In this document: piece by piece, positions 8,026-15,635 of the stretch
How positions within the stretch are numbered: position 1 is the first letter of the stretch
Layout of the letters: each line of letters starts with the position of its first letter
IMG/VR virus record: IMGVR_UViG_3300031920_000058
Location: 1-23,679 of that record
Source of the DNA: a virus
DNA: 23,679 nt
Reading direction: 5' to 3' (one strand)
Translations under genes and position numbers: made by a program
The notes under the pieces: model-generated
Told to the model about the DNA's origin: nothing
Database searches by the model: none
Seen by the model: the letters and a program-made list of their open reading frames with translations, nothing else

Positions 8026-10152
8026 TTAGAACCCCCTCGCTCGTGAACGAGTTAACATCTTGGCGAGTTGCCGGGCAGACCTCGACGCCTCTGCTCCGGT
8101 GATCGGCTGAACTGACTCGTACTTGACATGCACGATCTGATTGCCCTGCATCCCCAAGCCACCAACATTCTCGGCGTTGTCTGCGATGCGCTGGATTGCC
8201 GACGTCTGCCCGTCTCGAAGGACACCCTCGCCGTGTTGAACAAGAGTGCCGACAGAATCGACGCCTGGAATTCCACCCATGACAACCCCGCCCATCGCAG
8301 CGGAAGGGAGTTGGCTAACGTAAGCCTTAACCATACCGAAAGCTGTTGCCGCCGCCGCTGTTCCGATCGCAATACCGACAAAGGGCATGAACGTATGAGC
8401 CGCAAGTGCCGCCCCTGCGGCCTGTGCGGCGTAGGCGAGCAGTGACTGTTCTACAAATGAGACAATACTTGCACCCAAATTTTTGACGACGTTTGCCATA
8501 ATCGCGTCGAGACTTTCCCCCGCGATAATCATTCGAGCGATTGATTGCCCGAAGGCATCGCCCATCGCACCGGCGGCCATAACGCCCGCTTCACCTAGAG
8601 CCCGAGCCTTCTCGGCAAATTGCGCTTGGGTTATTATTCCTTCTTTTTGTTTCTTTTCGAGTGCCGAATATCCTGCACCGACTGTAGCAATCATTCCCAT
8701 AAACGAATCGCCGCGGGAGGTGTTTGCCGCCTTCTCGTTGTCGATTTCTATCTCTCTTTCAGAACGCTGCTTCTCTTCTAATGAGGCTACTCGCTCAAGA
8801 TTCGCCATTACTATCGACATTTTCTTTTGCTCAAGATCCATTTCTCTTTTTGCTATCTCCTCTATTCGTTGGAGCCTTTTCGTTTCTCGTTCTAACCTAT
8901 CCCGGTATGTTTCCTTTTCCAGCTTCTCGACTTTCTTAATTGCGGCGGGTACATCCTTGCCGAGTGTTTTCGCCGTCGCCTTCACCTTGTCGTGATATTT
9001 ATCAATCGCGGCAGTTGCCTTGTCGGTCGTGTTCGCAACGTCAACCATGCTTTGTGCACCTTCGGCGATGCTCGTCTTGAGTGTTTCTGCTAGATTTTCC
9101 GTGGTCTCGTTGATTACGTCAAAAGCTTTTGCCAGTGGGTTCACATCCCAATGGCCAAGCTTGACAAGAATTTCGGCGGCATCTTTTAACGGCGATAGAA
9201 TAAACTGAATGGACCTAGTTAGCAGATCAAACCCGGTGACAAGACCAAGAAGCACCACTTCTGCGACAATCTTAATTCCCTTGAAAATATTGATTATAAA
9301 TCCCAACACATGGACAACAGCCTTCGCCGCTGTTGTCAGGCTGTCGAAAATCGATTCCATCGAACTGAACTCTGAATTGCTCTCTGCAACAAGCCCGGTC
9401 AATTGATTTACAAGAACGACGAGTTCGAGAATGCTGGCGCGGAACAACTTGCTTTCAGTGGTCGACTTCCCAATCTCTTCTCGGAAGTCTCCCCAGGCGT
9501 TGCTCAATTGTTTCATCGCGCCAGAGTAGGACTCTGCCTGTGCCTTTGCTGCTCCCCCAAACTTCTTGTTGATGGCATCGAGCGCGGCGGCAAACTGTTT
9601 CGCCTTCGGTAAAGACGTGTTGACCACGATACCGTATCGACTCAACATCGATGCGCCACGCTCTGATGAAATAGCCAACAGCTTCATTGCACCGTTTAGA
9701 TCTCCACCCGTCGCAGCCGCCATGTTTGCCGCCGCCAAGGTTGTTTTCTTGAGCTGCTCTCCGACGATACCGAACCGCACTGCCATTGCCGCCGCTGCGA
9801 TTGTTCCCTCGTCGCCGAGTATTGTGACTGCCTGAAGCTCGCCGGCGAATTTAACAAAGTCCTCGGTCACCGCCTTAACGTCGCCTCCCAGAGTTTGCTT
9901 GTACGCCGCCGATAGACTGAGCACCGCGTCTTGCTGGATGGATGCGAGCCGCGTGCTCTCTTTGAGCCACTTGGTTATCCCGCGTGCGACCATTATGCCG
10001 ACGAAAGCGACAAGCCCCGCCGCTAGGTTCTTCGCCGTGTTACCGACCCCTTCGAGTTTCTTCCCGAATTTCTCGGCATTCTCACTTGCTGATTTGAAAC
10101 CGGTTGCCGTCTTATCGTCGGACGTAATCTCTATTCCTACATTTTCAGGCAC
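8026..10152 (-). CDS. Tail tape-measure protein
   Basis: The 708-residue product starts at GTG 10152 with AGGAG about 6 bases upstream. It is the longest helical protein in the tail module and lies after the G/T chaperone pair, the standard tape-measure position. Features visible are an N-terminal helical segment with a hydrophobic stretch at about 43-58 (LAAGLVAFVGIMVARG) and alanine-rich helices to about 230. A membrane-like stretch follows near 280-310 (VVHVLGFIINIF, VVLLGLVTGF), then a charged coiled coil at about 405-480 rich in Glu/Lys/Arg. A hydrophobic Ala/Gly-rich region lies near 555-615. The protein sets tail length. At roughly 0.15 nm per residue, a general rule for these proteins, the tail would be about 105 nm. 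The hydrophobic segments may insert into the host membrane during DNA ejection. Confidence 0.93.
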   Translation of the reverse strand: MPENVGIEITSDDKTATGFKSASENAEKFGKKLEGVGNTAKNLAAGLVAFVGIMVARGITKWLKESTRLASIQQDAVLSLSAAYKQTLGGDVKAVTEDFVKFAGELQAVTILGDEGTIAAAAMAVRFGIVGEQLKKTTLAAANMAAATGGDLNGAMKLLAISSERGASMLSRYGIVVNTSLPKAKQFAAALDAINKKFGGAAKAQAESYSGAMKQLSNAWGDFREEIGKSTTESKLFRASILELVVLVNQLTGLVAESNSEFSSMESIFDSLTTAAKAVVHVLGFIINIFKGIKIVAEVVLLGLVTGFDLLTRSIQFILSPLKDAAEILVKLGHWDVNPLAKAFDVINETTENLAETLKTSIAEGAQSMVDVANTTDKATAAIDKYHDKVKATAKTLGKDVPAAIKKVEKLEKETYRDRLERETKRLQRIEEIAKREMDLEQKKMSIVMANLERVASLEEKQRSEREIEIDNEKAANTSRGDSFMGMIATVGAGYSALEKKQKEGIITQAQFAEKARALGEAGVMAAGAMGDAFGQSIARMIIAGESLDAIMANVVKNLGASIVSFVEQSLLAYAAQAAGAALAAHTFMPFVGIAIGTAAAATAFGMVKAYVSQLPSAAMGGVVMGGIPGVDSVGTLVQHGEGVLRDGQTSAIQRIADNAENVGGLGMQGNQIVHVKYESVQPITGAEASRSARQLAKMLTRSRARGF

Positions 10153-10210
10153 GTTCGACTCCTAGGTGCAGGGCAACGGTAGACTAAGAGGACAAGGCGA
10201 AACTCTCTAT

Positions 10211-11061
10211 CTACCGCCGCTCCTGCGAATTCTGCGCTTCTTTCTGTTTCTCAAGTGCGCGTTGTCTGTTCTTTTCTTGCTCCGACTGTTGCACGATGCT
10301 CGCCTCTCCTTCACAGATGTGGATCGCCTCGTAAACATATGCCGGTTGATCTCCGATGCCACCGGCATGTGGAAGAGAGTTGTACTTTTTCCAATCGATC
10401 CACCACCGGACGGCCTCCCACACATCCGGTGTTAGGATTGAGTTTGGGCAACGGTTCACTTCTGTATCCCACGACAAGTAGAACGCCTTGTTCTTGTCGT
10501 TGTCGCAATTCCGAGCGTGCCTCTTTTGCGCATCCGATAGACGGACTTCCGGGTCCGACGATGTTTCGTCGCCTTCCTGGTCCTCTGGTATTTCCGGATT
10601 GCAGCGAGAGCACGTCCACCTCTTTTGTTCTGGCGTTGCTAGATAGATGTATCGGATTGCGAATCGGATTTTCCCGCGATGCCTTCTTCCATTAACGACT
10701 GGTCTTTGATCGAGCTTAGAATGTCGTCGAGTATCTCGTCCGGAGCGTACTTAATCAGATCATCGCTAGACTCAATCGCAACCTTGCTCTTGACGCCCCC
10801 CTTCGAAACAACCAGCGTGAGGTGATGCACCTCTGTTATGCAACTCGATAAAATCTCCGTCCTCATCTTGTTGTACCGCTTGATGTAATTGACCTTCCCG
10901 CTTCTCGACAACTGGCTGTGTTTCTCTTCGAGTCTGTGAAGTTGCTTTCGTGACATCGGGAGAATGCAAACAGAGAATTGTTGATCGTCGGGAAGGTCCC
11001 GATTCTCCTTGTAGTCAGGAGAATACCAAACGCTGTCCTCTTCGTAACTGTGAATGTCCAT
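10211..11061 (-). CDS. Tail assembly chaperone G-T fusion made by -1 frameshift
   Basis: If ribosomes slip -1 on GGGAAAA (10675-10669), the first 131 residues of the G-like protein are joined to 152 residues read in the next frame, for 283 in total. That frame is open from the slip site to the stop at 10211, although it has no well-placed independent start. After the slip it reads IRFAIRYIYLATPEQKRW, then a possible metal cluster CSRC ... RHARNC, then WDTEVNRC, VWEAVRWWIDWKKY and AGGIGDQPAYVYEAI. The GGxxDQP-type segment followed by a charged helical tail resembles T-like regions of other siphoviruses. In lambda, G and G-T recruit the tape measure and tube protein and then leave the virion. 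The gene pair lies between tube and tape measure exactly as expected. Confidence 0.82.
10639..11061 (-). CDS. Tail assembly chaperone, G-like (unshifted product)
   Basis: This 140-residue product of ATG 11061 has AAGGACGAGG upstream. It lies immediately after the tail-tube gene, where gpG-like chaperones sit. It is mostly helical and charged, with SRKQLHRLEEKHSQL, KVNYIKRYNKMRTEI, IKYAPDEILDDILSSIK and a Ser/Asp-rich C-terminus ending SDTSI. Proteins in this position keep the tape measure soluble and promote tube polymerisation around it. The last codons contain the slippery heptamer, so this is the normal-frame partner of the G-T fusion. Family identity comes from position and frameshift layout; the sequence itself is not strongly diagnostic. 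Confidence 0.85.
   Translation of the reverse strand: MDIHSYEEDSVWYSPDYKENRDLPDDQQFSVCILPMSRKQLHRLEEKHSQLSRSGKVNYIKRYNKMRTEILSSCITEVHHLTLVVSKGGVKSKVAIESSDDLIKYAPDEILDDILSSIKDQSLMEEGIAGKSDSQSDTSI
10669..10675 (-). promoter_or_regulatory. Programmed -1 ribosomal frameshift site GGGAAAA
   Basis: On the coding strand the heptamer reads G GGA AAA in the zero frame, exactly the X XXY YYZ phase needed for tandem -1 slippage. It closely resembles the GGGAAAG of the lambda G/T pair. The normal-frame stop lies about 28 bases downstream (10641-10639). The -1 frame stays open for 152 codons. No convincing stimulatory stem-loop or upstream SD-like enhancer was identified by eye, so efficiency cannot be estimated. 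Confidence 0.82.
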
Positions 11062-11085
11062 AGCCTCGTCCTTGTCTTTTCTTTG

Positions 11086-12270
11086 TTAAGTGTGCTTCCA
11101 AGTGAATGCGTCGTTACCGGCCGATTCCAAAAGCATGAATGGGATCGATACAGTTGCGACGCCTGATTCTGGGATTGTCACGTTCGTGAAATCCATCTCG
11201 CAATAAGGCATGCTTAGCTCTGCCCGTGTACCCAACGCAGCGGCCGACGTTCCGAGAATGACAGTCAGGGCCCTCGTTGCAAACGTTTTGCGGTCGAGTA
11301 GTTTCACCAGCATGTCTTTTCGAAGTCGAAGATCAATCTTGCCGGTGAAGTCGAAGAACCCAGGCGTGGCGTCGGATAGGTCCTGTTGGAAAGCCGCATT
11401 ATCATGGTACTCGTTGTTGGCCTTCGCAGTCAGCTCAAACCCGGTGACAATCTCAGATAAATCCAAACCATCCCAAGTCAGCGAGCCGGTGATTCCAGTC
11501 GCCGGAGATCCGATTGCTCCATGTGCTGGCGTGTGTGGGACAACAATCGCATCGTCTGCGGCAGCGATAGACACAACTCCTGCACTGTCAACGATGGTGA
11601 AGGTCGGGGCAGAAGTATCGACGGAAACCCTATAACCGAAGTCTCCCGTTCCATCATCGGCTGCAATCTTAACGACGCTGTTCTCTGCGAACATATTCGC
11701 GTCGGCTGCCTGAACAATCATCGCGTCGGTTGCAACCATTGCGGCAGACAATGTGCCGTAACCTGTTGCGGCAAAGCCCATTGCACGGCCGTCGAAGTGG
11801 ATCTGGGGCTCGTCGCCACCGGCACACTTGATAGTCATTGTATCGACTAGCGCGCCCCACATTGCCTCCTGATAGATATCCTGGAAGTTCCGAACGAGAG
11901 TGAGCGTCCTGAGTGTCTGACTTGAGCTTTGAGAATACGTGATGTCATCGGCGTTGTCATCGCGTGTGCCAAGCAGAGCGTGTATGAACGGCCCGCAGTC
12001 GGGATCTGTATCCTTATCGCCGCTCGGAGTATAGAAAGCGTCTACACTCCAACCGTACTCGCTCTTCCCTGTGATTCGCTCAAACGTTCCGCGAGTTGCC
12101 TGGTAGGCATCGCGTCTGTTTTTGCGAACGATCGATGGAGTCATGTCGGCTGTCTTGACATCCATCCCATCGGTTGTCGCAAGTGGGAACTCGAAAGTGC
12201 CTGGCGTTGTTTCGTCTTTGACGAAGAACTCGCACCGCTCTCCAAGAATGTCCTCGTAGTTTATGCCCAT
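11086..12270 (-). CDS. Major tail tube protein with an inserted beta domain
   Basis: This 394-residue protein starts at ATG 12270 with GAGGAG upstream. The N-terminal part (CEFFVKDETTPGTF, VRKNRRDAYQATRGTFERITGKSEYGWSV) and C-terminal part (GLDLSEIVTGFELTAKANNEYHDNAAFQ, FTGKIDLRLRKDMLVKLLDR, VTIPESGVATVSIPFML) match the pattern of siphovirus tube proteins. These form stacked hexamers around the tape measure. Residues about 175-250 look like an extra domain inserted between the strands: AMIVQAADANMFAENSVVKIAADDGTG and TFTIVDSAGVVSIAAADDAIV. Such insertions usually project from the tail surface. The position before the G/T pair fits a tube gene. Confidence 0.85.
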   Translation of the reverse strand: MGINYEDILGERCEFFVKDETTPGTFEFPLATTDGMDVKTADMTPSIVRKNRRDAYQATRGTFERITGKSEYGWSVDAFYTPSGDKDTDPDCGPFIHALLGTRDDNADDITYSQSSSQTLRTLTLVRNFQDIYQEAMWGALVDTMTIKCAGGDEPQIHFDGRAMGFAATGYGTLSAAMVATDAMIVQAADANMFAENSVVKIAADDGTGDFGYRVSVDTSAPTFTIVDSAGVVSIAAADDAIVVPHTPAHGAIGSPATGITGSLTWDGLDLSEIVTGFELTAKANNEYHDNAAFQQDLSDATPGFFDFTGKIDLRLRKDMLVKLLDRKTFATRALTVILGTSAAALGTRAELSMPYCEMDFTNVTIPESGVATVSIPFMLLESAGNDAFTWKHT

Positions 12271-12276
12271 CGGACC

Positions 12277-12609
12277 TTACTCCTCGCCGTCGATTAGAGT
12301 GTCTTCTGCCTCTGACGGAGTTGATTCTTGTGGTGGATCTTCCGATACAGATTTGGGAACTTCCAACTCTTGTGTTTTGGTTCCCCGATACTCTTCCCTC
12401 GTTGCGCCGAAACATGGGAGTTTTGCGAACGAGTCAAATACCTGATCGGGAACATCACCGCGTTCAATCGTTTCGCCAGCTTTGAACTTGCGCAAACCGC
12501 CGTCCAGGTGGACTCGCACGGTCCCGACGAACGTTTCTTTTAGCGTGATCGATTGCTTCCCGCTCTTGCTCTGCTCGTCTTCCAACTTGATGAACTTCAT
12601 CCTTGCCAT
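12277..12609 (-). CDS. Small unknown protein in the head-tail joining region
   Basis: This 110-residue protein starts at ATG 12609 with GGGAG upstream, next to the stop of the terminator-like gene. It ends 6 bases before the tube gene. The middle (VRVHLDGGLRKFKAGETIERGDVPDQVFDSFAKLP, quoted in part: KFKAGETIERGDVPDQV) has a KFxxGExIxRGD-like turn similar in style to YEPGDIL in the 205-residue protein near the capsid genes. The C-terminus is acidic and Pro/Ser-rich (EDPPQESTPSEAEDTLIDGEE), probably disordered. Function is unknown. A minor tail or head-tail joining accessory role is inferred from position alone. Confidence 0.75.
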   Translation of the reverse strand: MARMKFIKLEDEQSKSGKQSITLKETFVGTVRVHLDGGLRKFKAGETIERGDVPDQVFDSFAKLPCFGATREEYRGTKTQELEVPKSVSEDPPQESTPSEAEDTLIDGEE

Positions 12610-13074
12610 TTAGCTACTCCCTGGGCTGCGATGGTAAACTACATTGATCTTGATAACCAGCGTACCCCCGGCCCCGTTGTGATCTGTTGAGTCCGGATCG
12701 CCGATATCGTCTTGTTGAGAAATGAGCCGTGTGAATGTTGCGTTGCCGCCCCTCGTTGTGTCGAGCGATAGGGCATCAACAATGTCATCCTCGAGGTCGG
12801 TCAGTGCGTCGTCTGCTAGGTCCTCTGTTGCTGCGACGATATGCGCTGCAATTAGGATCGGAAGAGTGACTCGAAGATTGCCGAACGAATGCGCTTCGAA
12901 TAACTGAACTTGCGGCATGAACCCGATCCATGGCCTTGAGCCGGACCCGGTATCTTGCCAGTCGCGTATCACCTTCTCGACAAGTTCGACGTTGGTTCTG
13001 TATCCATTCGCCACGGTAATCGTTTCAAGGACGGTCTTTACATTGGCGAGGATCAAGCTCTTTTGAGTAGCCAT
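12610..13074 (-). CDS. Tail terminator-like protein
   Basis: The 154-residue protein starts at ATG 13074 with AAGAAG upstream and is directly coupled to the gp10-like gene (stop TAG followed by ATG). Its pattern is an N-terminal helix (LILANVKTVLETI), then strands around RPWIGFMPQVQLFEA, LRVTLPILIAAHIVA, a helical segment DDALTDLEDDIVDAL, and LVIKINVVYHR at the end. This matches the general layout of tail terminator proteins, which form a ring capping the tail tube and joining it to the head. The position between a gp10-like gene and the tube gene supports this. Residue-level identity was not established. Confidence 0.78.
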   Translation of the reverse strand: MATQKSLILANVKTVLETITVANGYRTNVELVEKVIRDWQDTGSGSRPWIGFMPQVQLFEAHSFGNLRVTLPILIAAHIVAATEDLADDALTDLEDDIVDALSLDTTRGGNATFTRLISQQDDIGDPDSTDHNGAGGTLVIKINVVYHRSPGSS

Positions 13075-13557
13075 CTATTTCTTCTTCGGCATTTTCGGGC
13101 GACTGATTGAAACGCCAATCTCTCGGCCCATGATCTGATTCACGCCTGGAATTGATGCCTTGGCTGCTCTGACAACGTATCCCTTCCCTTTGATTGTCAC
13201 CGATGCCACGGTTGCCCATCCTCGCGAGCCCTTGAACCGTAACCACTTGTTGGGTGGTATCGGGTAAATAGTGCCGCCGCGATCTTGGATGTCGGCATAA
13301 ACGAGGTTAAGAAATGCCCCTGCTGATTTGATTCTTCCACGAGACTGCAACAGCGTTGCTTTCGGGTTCCTGGAAAGTTGACCCGTTCCACCTTGCGAAA
13401 ACGACGCCGAAATATCCGACTTCAATTCGCCTTCTGCATGAGTGGCTGCCCGGAGCAATCCTTTTACTGTTGCCGGGTCAATGGTTGCAGCGACGTCTCG
13501 GATATATTGTGCGGCGTCATCATCAGTCAGGACCGCTATCCCGGGCCCCTTAGCCAT
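13075..13557 (-). CDS. HK97 gp10-like head-tail/tail completion protein
   Basis: This basic 160-residue protein starts at ATG 13557 with GGGGCAGGA upstream, overlapping the connector gene by 8 bases. The N-terminal helical part (AAQYIRDVAATIDPATVKGLLRAATHAEGELKSDI) is followed by LQSRGRIKSAGAFLNLVYADIQDRGG and Pro/Lys-rich segments with IPPNKWLRFKGSRGW. The pattern of an amphipathic helix, then a VYADIQDRGGTIYP-like turn and beta strands, is typical of gp10-like proteins that complete the head-tail interface. The C-terminus ends in PKMPKKK. The placement between connector and terminator-like genes agrees. Confidence 0.75.
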   Translation of the reverse strand: MAKGPGIAVLTDDDAAQYIRDVAATIDPATVKGLLRAATHAEGELKSDISASFSQGGTGQLSRNPKATLLQSRGRIKSAGAFLNLVYADIQDRGGTIYPIPPNKWLRFKGSRGWATVASVTIKGKGYVVRAAKASIPGVNQIMGREIGVSISRPKMPKKK

Positions 13558-13954
13558 TGTTCCTGCCCCAACCTATCGCGATCCCAACTTGCTTGTAGTC
13601 TGTATCGCTGTTGATCGAATCCTCTAGCGAAACCGACACACCACCGAGGTCCGCCTCCGCGACGAGTCCCGATCCCTTTTTGAGATCTTTGAGAAGGTCG
13701 CGATAGTGTGTGGTCATCTGGGATCTGGTTGCGCTCATCCCGACGTTGCTTCGATCTACATCGCGAGCAATCTTGGCGAGAATATCCTTAACGCAAGTTA
13801 CGGAAGCTGCCGCAACGGACTGACTATGTTGTGTGAGTCGAAGCTGGATCTGTTCGTCAGACAGAACTTCCTTCGGTTCGGAAGTATCGCCAATCGTCAT
13901 TCGAACTTGAGCAAGAGCCGTCGAAAGATCTGTTTCGTCGAATGTGAAGGTCAT
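13550..13954 (-). CDS. Head-tail connector (adaptor) protein
   Basis: This 134-residue helical protein starts at ATG 13954 with an AGGACAGGG SD. The sequence begins with a short acidic segment (FDETDLSTALAQVRMTIGDT) followed by EVLSDEQIQLRLTQHSQSVAAASVTCVKDIL, then helices around the DLLKDLKKG segment. The RxxxGDT...LSDEQIQxxL pattern is characteristic of gp6-like/SPP1 gp15-like adaptor proteins that dock below the portal. It lies between the capsid genes and the gp10-like gene, the normal position. The C-terminus ends in GWGRNNG. Confidence 0.85.
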   Translation of the reverse strand: MTFTFDETDLSTALAQVRMTIGDTSEPKEVLSDEQIQLRLTQHSQSVAAASVTCVKDILAKIARDVDRSNVGMSATRSQMTTHYRDLLKDLKKGSGLVAEADLGGVSVSLEDSINSDTDYKQVGIAIGWGRNNG

Positions 13955-13973
13955 GCCCTGTCCTCACGACGTT

Positions 13974-14591
13974 CTACTTTTTCGAACGCGTCTTTTTGGT
14001 TCTACCCCATGTCCTGGTTTTCTTTGGTGGATCGATGCTCGGGATGTCCTCTACCTCTGGCATCTCCGGAGCTTCGTTGATCTCGACATCCTGTTTGGTG
14101 CTCTCTTGCTTATCGGGTTTCGGACCAGTAGCAAAGAGGCCGCCTGGCTGAACTCTCTTCTTTTCGTGGTCGCCTTGCTGTTTCTGAAGAAGCTTGGCCT
14201 CTGCGTCTTCAATGCTCATCCCGTCCAACACAAGAAGAACGATATCCTCCGCACTGTCGCGAGAGAAACCCTTCTGAATGATTTCATCCACCGTTGCCGG
14301 TGTCTCGACTTCCGCTTCCGGAGGCGCTGGCGGGTGAGCAGGGATGGCGGTCTGCCCTTCTCGCCGAGGCGTCGCCGGATCGGAATGGTCAACAGAAGGA
14401 TCGCCTACTTTTCTCGGGGGAGCACTTCCAGGAACCAGTAGCTCCTTACCGTGTTCGTCGAGCACTGTATCAACCCATCGGATCTTTCTGGTAGACAACA
14501 TGGACCTCTTCGGCTTCTTGACGTCCAGAATGTCGCCAGGCTCATATTGCTTGCCCGCATAAACCATGGCCTTCAGTACTTGGTAAGGCAT
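13974..14591 (-). CDS. Proline-rich protein of unknown function beside the capsid gene
   Basis: The 205-residue protein starts at ATG 14591, with AAAGG 6 bases upstream, about 30 bases after the capsid gene stop. Residues 1-60 form a small folded-looking part (VLKAMVYAGKQYEPGDILDV, KIRWVDTVL). It is followed by a Pro-rich, charged linker (residues about 65-100, for example AIPAHPPAPPEAE). A helical segment comes next (TVDEIIQKGFSRDSAEDIVLLVLDGMSIEDAEAKLLQ), then a second disordered stretch and a basic C-terminus (RTWGRTKKTRSKK). The layout suggests a small capsid- or connector-binding domain with a flexible tail. The family is not recognised, and the basic end could touch packaged DNA. Confidence 0.75.
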   Translation of the reverse strand: MPYQVLKAMVYAGKQYEPGDILDVKKPKRSMLSTRKIRWVDTVLDEHGKELLVPGSAPPRKVGDPSVDHSDPATPRREGQTAIPAHPPAPPEAEVETPATVDEIIQKGFSRDSAEDIVLLVLDGMSIEDAEAKLLQKQQGDHEKKRVQPGGLFATGPKPDKQESTKQDVEINEAPEMPEVEDIPSIDPPKKTRTWGRTKKTRSKK

Positions 14592-14620
14592 AATGACCTT
14601 TCAGGAAGTTCGAACGAAAA

Positions 14621-15580
14621 TTACGATGCGTTGATCAACAAAATGCCGCTTGCCGAAGAAGTGACCTTCGCCTCAAACGCGGCTTCGGCTTTGAGCCACT
14701 CGCCTTCCGGATCGTTACTTGTCCAACGCTTGATAAGTGCTCCACCTTCGCTTGCTGCGTCGTATTCTTTCCAGGAGAACGTGTACATCGCGCTGGGATT
14801 GTACTTCGATGCTTCTGGCGCGACGTAGCCGATCCACATGAAGTTCCCGCCCATGTTCGCCATGACCGCAGTATCGCCAGCAGCAGCGGTGTTGCGGACT
14901 GAATCAGCGACAAGATACTGCTCGACACCGAAAGCGCGTGCAAGAAGCGCGTTCTGAACAATCGCCTCTTGTGTGTATTTGATCTTGTCGAGTGTGTCGT
15001 CATGCTCTTTGAGGTAATCGTCGACCTGGCCACCAACGACGATTGTGTTCGGGTAGAACCCACCGGCTTGTTTTTGGCAAGTGCGGGAGTACGTTCGAAC
15101 GGTCTGAAACGGAACCGATGAGGAGTCGCTAAACCAAACAAAGTCGGAGCCCGAAGCGGCTCCAGTGTAGGTTGTGTCCCAATTCGCCGCAGTGAACAGC
15201 TTCGAGACAACCTCATGATCCCGTCTCAACAAGATCTGCTGAGTCAGGAACTTGGTGGTTGCTTCGTCGATGTCAACGTCCCCGTCGGTGCGGTCTTTGG
15301 CCAAGATCAATTTCTTGAGCGGCCACTCTTCGCACGTATAGGTTTCATTCGACATCGTGAAGGTTGCTTCCGGCGCAGGCGCGTATCGATTTGTTTTCAC
15401 GGTCTGCATTCGAAGGAAGTCGGCGGCCGCCCATGTTGGGTACTTGTCGCTCGACTTGTCGACACCGTAAATCGGTGAAACCTTATCGGCGATGAATCGT
15501 TCTTGATCTTGAACGTAGCCGATTGAAATGTCCGTGAGCAGCTTGTCGACATGAACTGAAGATCCGAGAGGTCCTGGCAT
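14621..15580 (-). CDS. Major capsid protein
   Basis: The 319-residue product starts at ATG 15580 with AAGGAG 8 bases upstream. Its motifs match a widespread family of tailed-phage capsid proteins: FIADKVSPIYGVDKSSDKYP, then DEATTKFLTQQILLRRDHEVVSKLF, then NWDTTYTG. Later come FYPNTIVVGGQVDDYL, DKIKYTQEAIVQNALLARAFGVEQYLV and YNPSAMYTFSWKEYD. The length and lack of an N-terminal delta-like extension fit a capsid subunit made with a separate scaffold, here supplied by the nested gene upstream. The protein forms the icosahedral shell and is expected to adopt the HK97 fold. Confidence 0.93.
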   Translation of the reverse strand: MPGPLGSSVHVDKLLTDISIGYVQDQERFIADKVSPIYGVDKSSDKYPTWAAADFLRMQTVKTNRYAPAPEATFTMSNETYTCEEWPLKKLILAKDRTDGDVDIDEATTKFLTQQILLRRDHEVVSKLFTAANWDTTYTGAASGSDFVWFSDSSSVPFQTVRTYSRTCQKQAGGFYPNTIVVGGQVDDYLKEHDDTLDKIKYTQEAIVQNALLARAFGVEQYLVADSVRNTAAAGDTAVMANMGGNFMWIGYVAPEASKYNPSAMYTFSWKEYDAASEGGALIKRWTSNDPEGEWLKAEAAFEAKVTSSASGILLINAS

Positions 15581-15635
15581 TTTGAATACTCCTTAGCGAC
15601 CTACGCCGCTACAGTGCAAAGATTAAAGCTCAATC

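Noticed and set aside
8483-8995. Plus-strand reading frame of 170 residues with hydrophobic segments
   Set aside because: Antisense to the coiled-coil part of the tape measure; Phe/Ser richness mirrors the Glu/Lys codons on the real strand.
10311-10619. Minus-strand reading frame of 102 residues between the chaperone and the tape measure
   Set aside because: The T region is read in a different frame, continuous with the frameshift and with GGxxDQP-type sequence; this one has no recognisable features.
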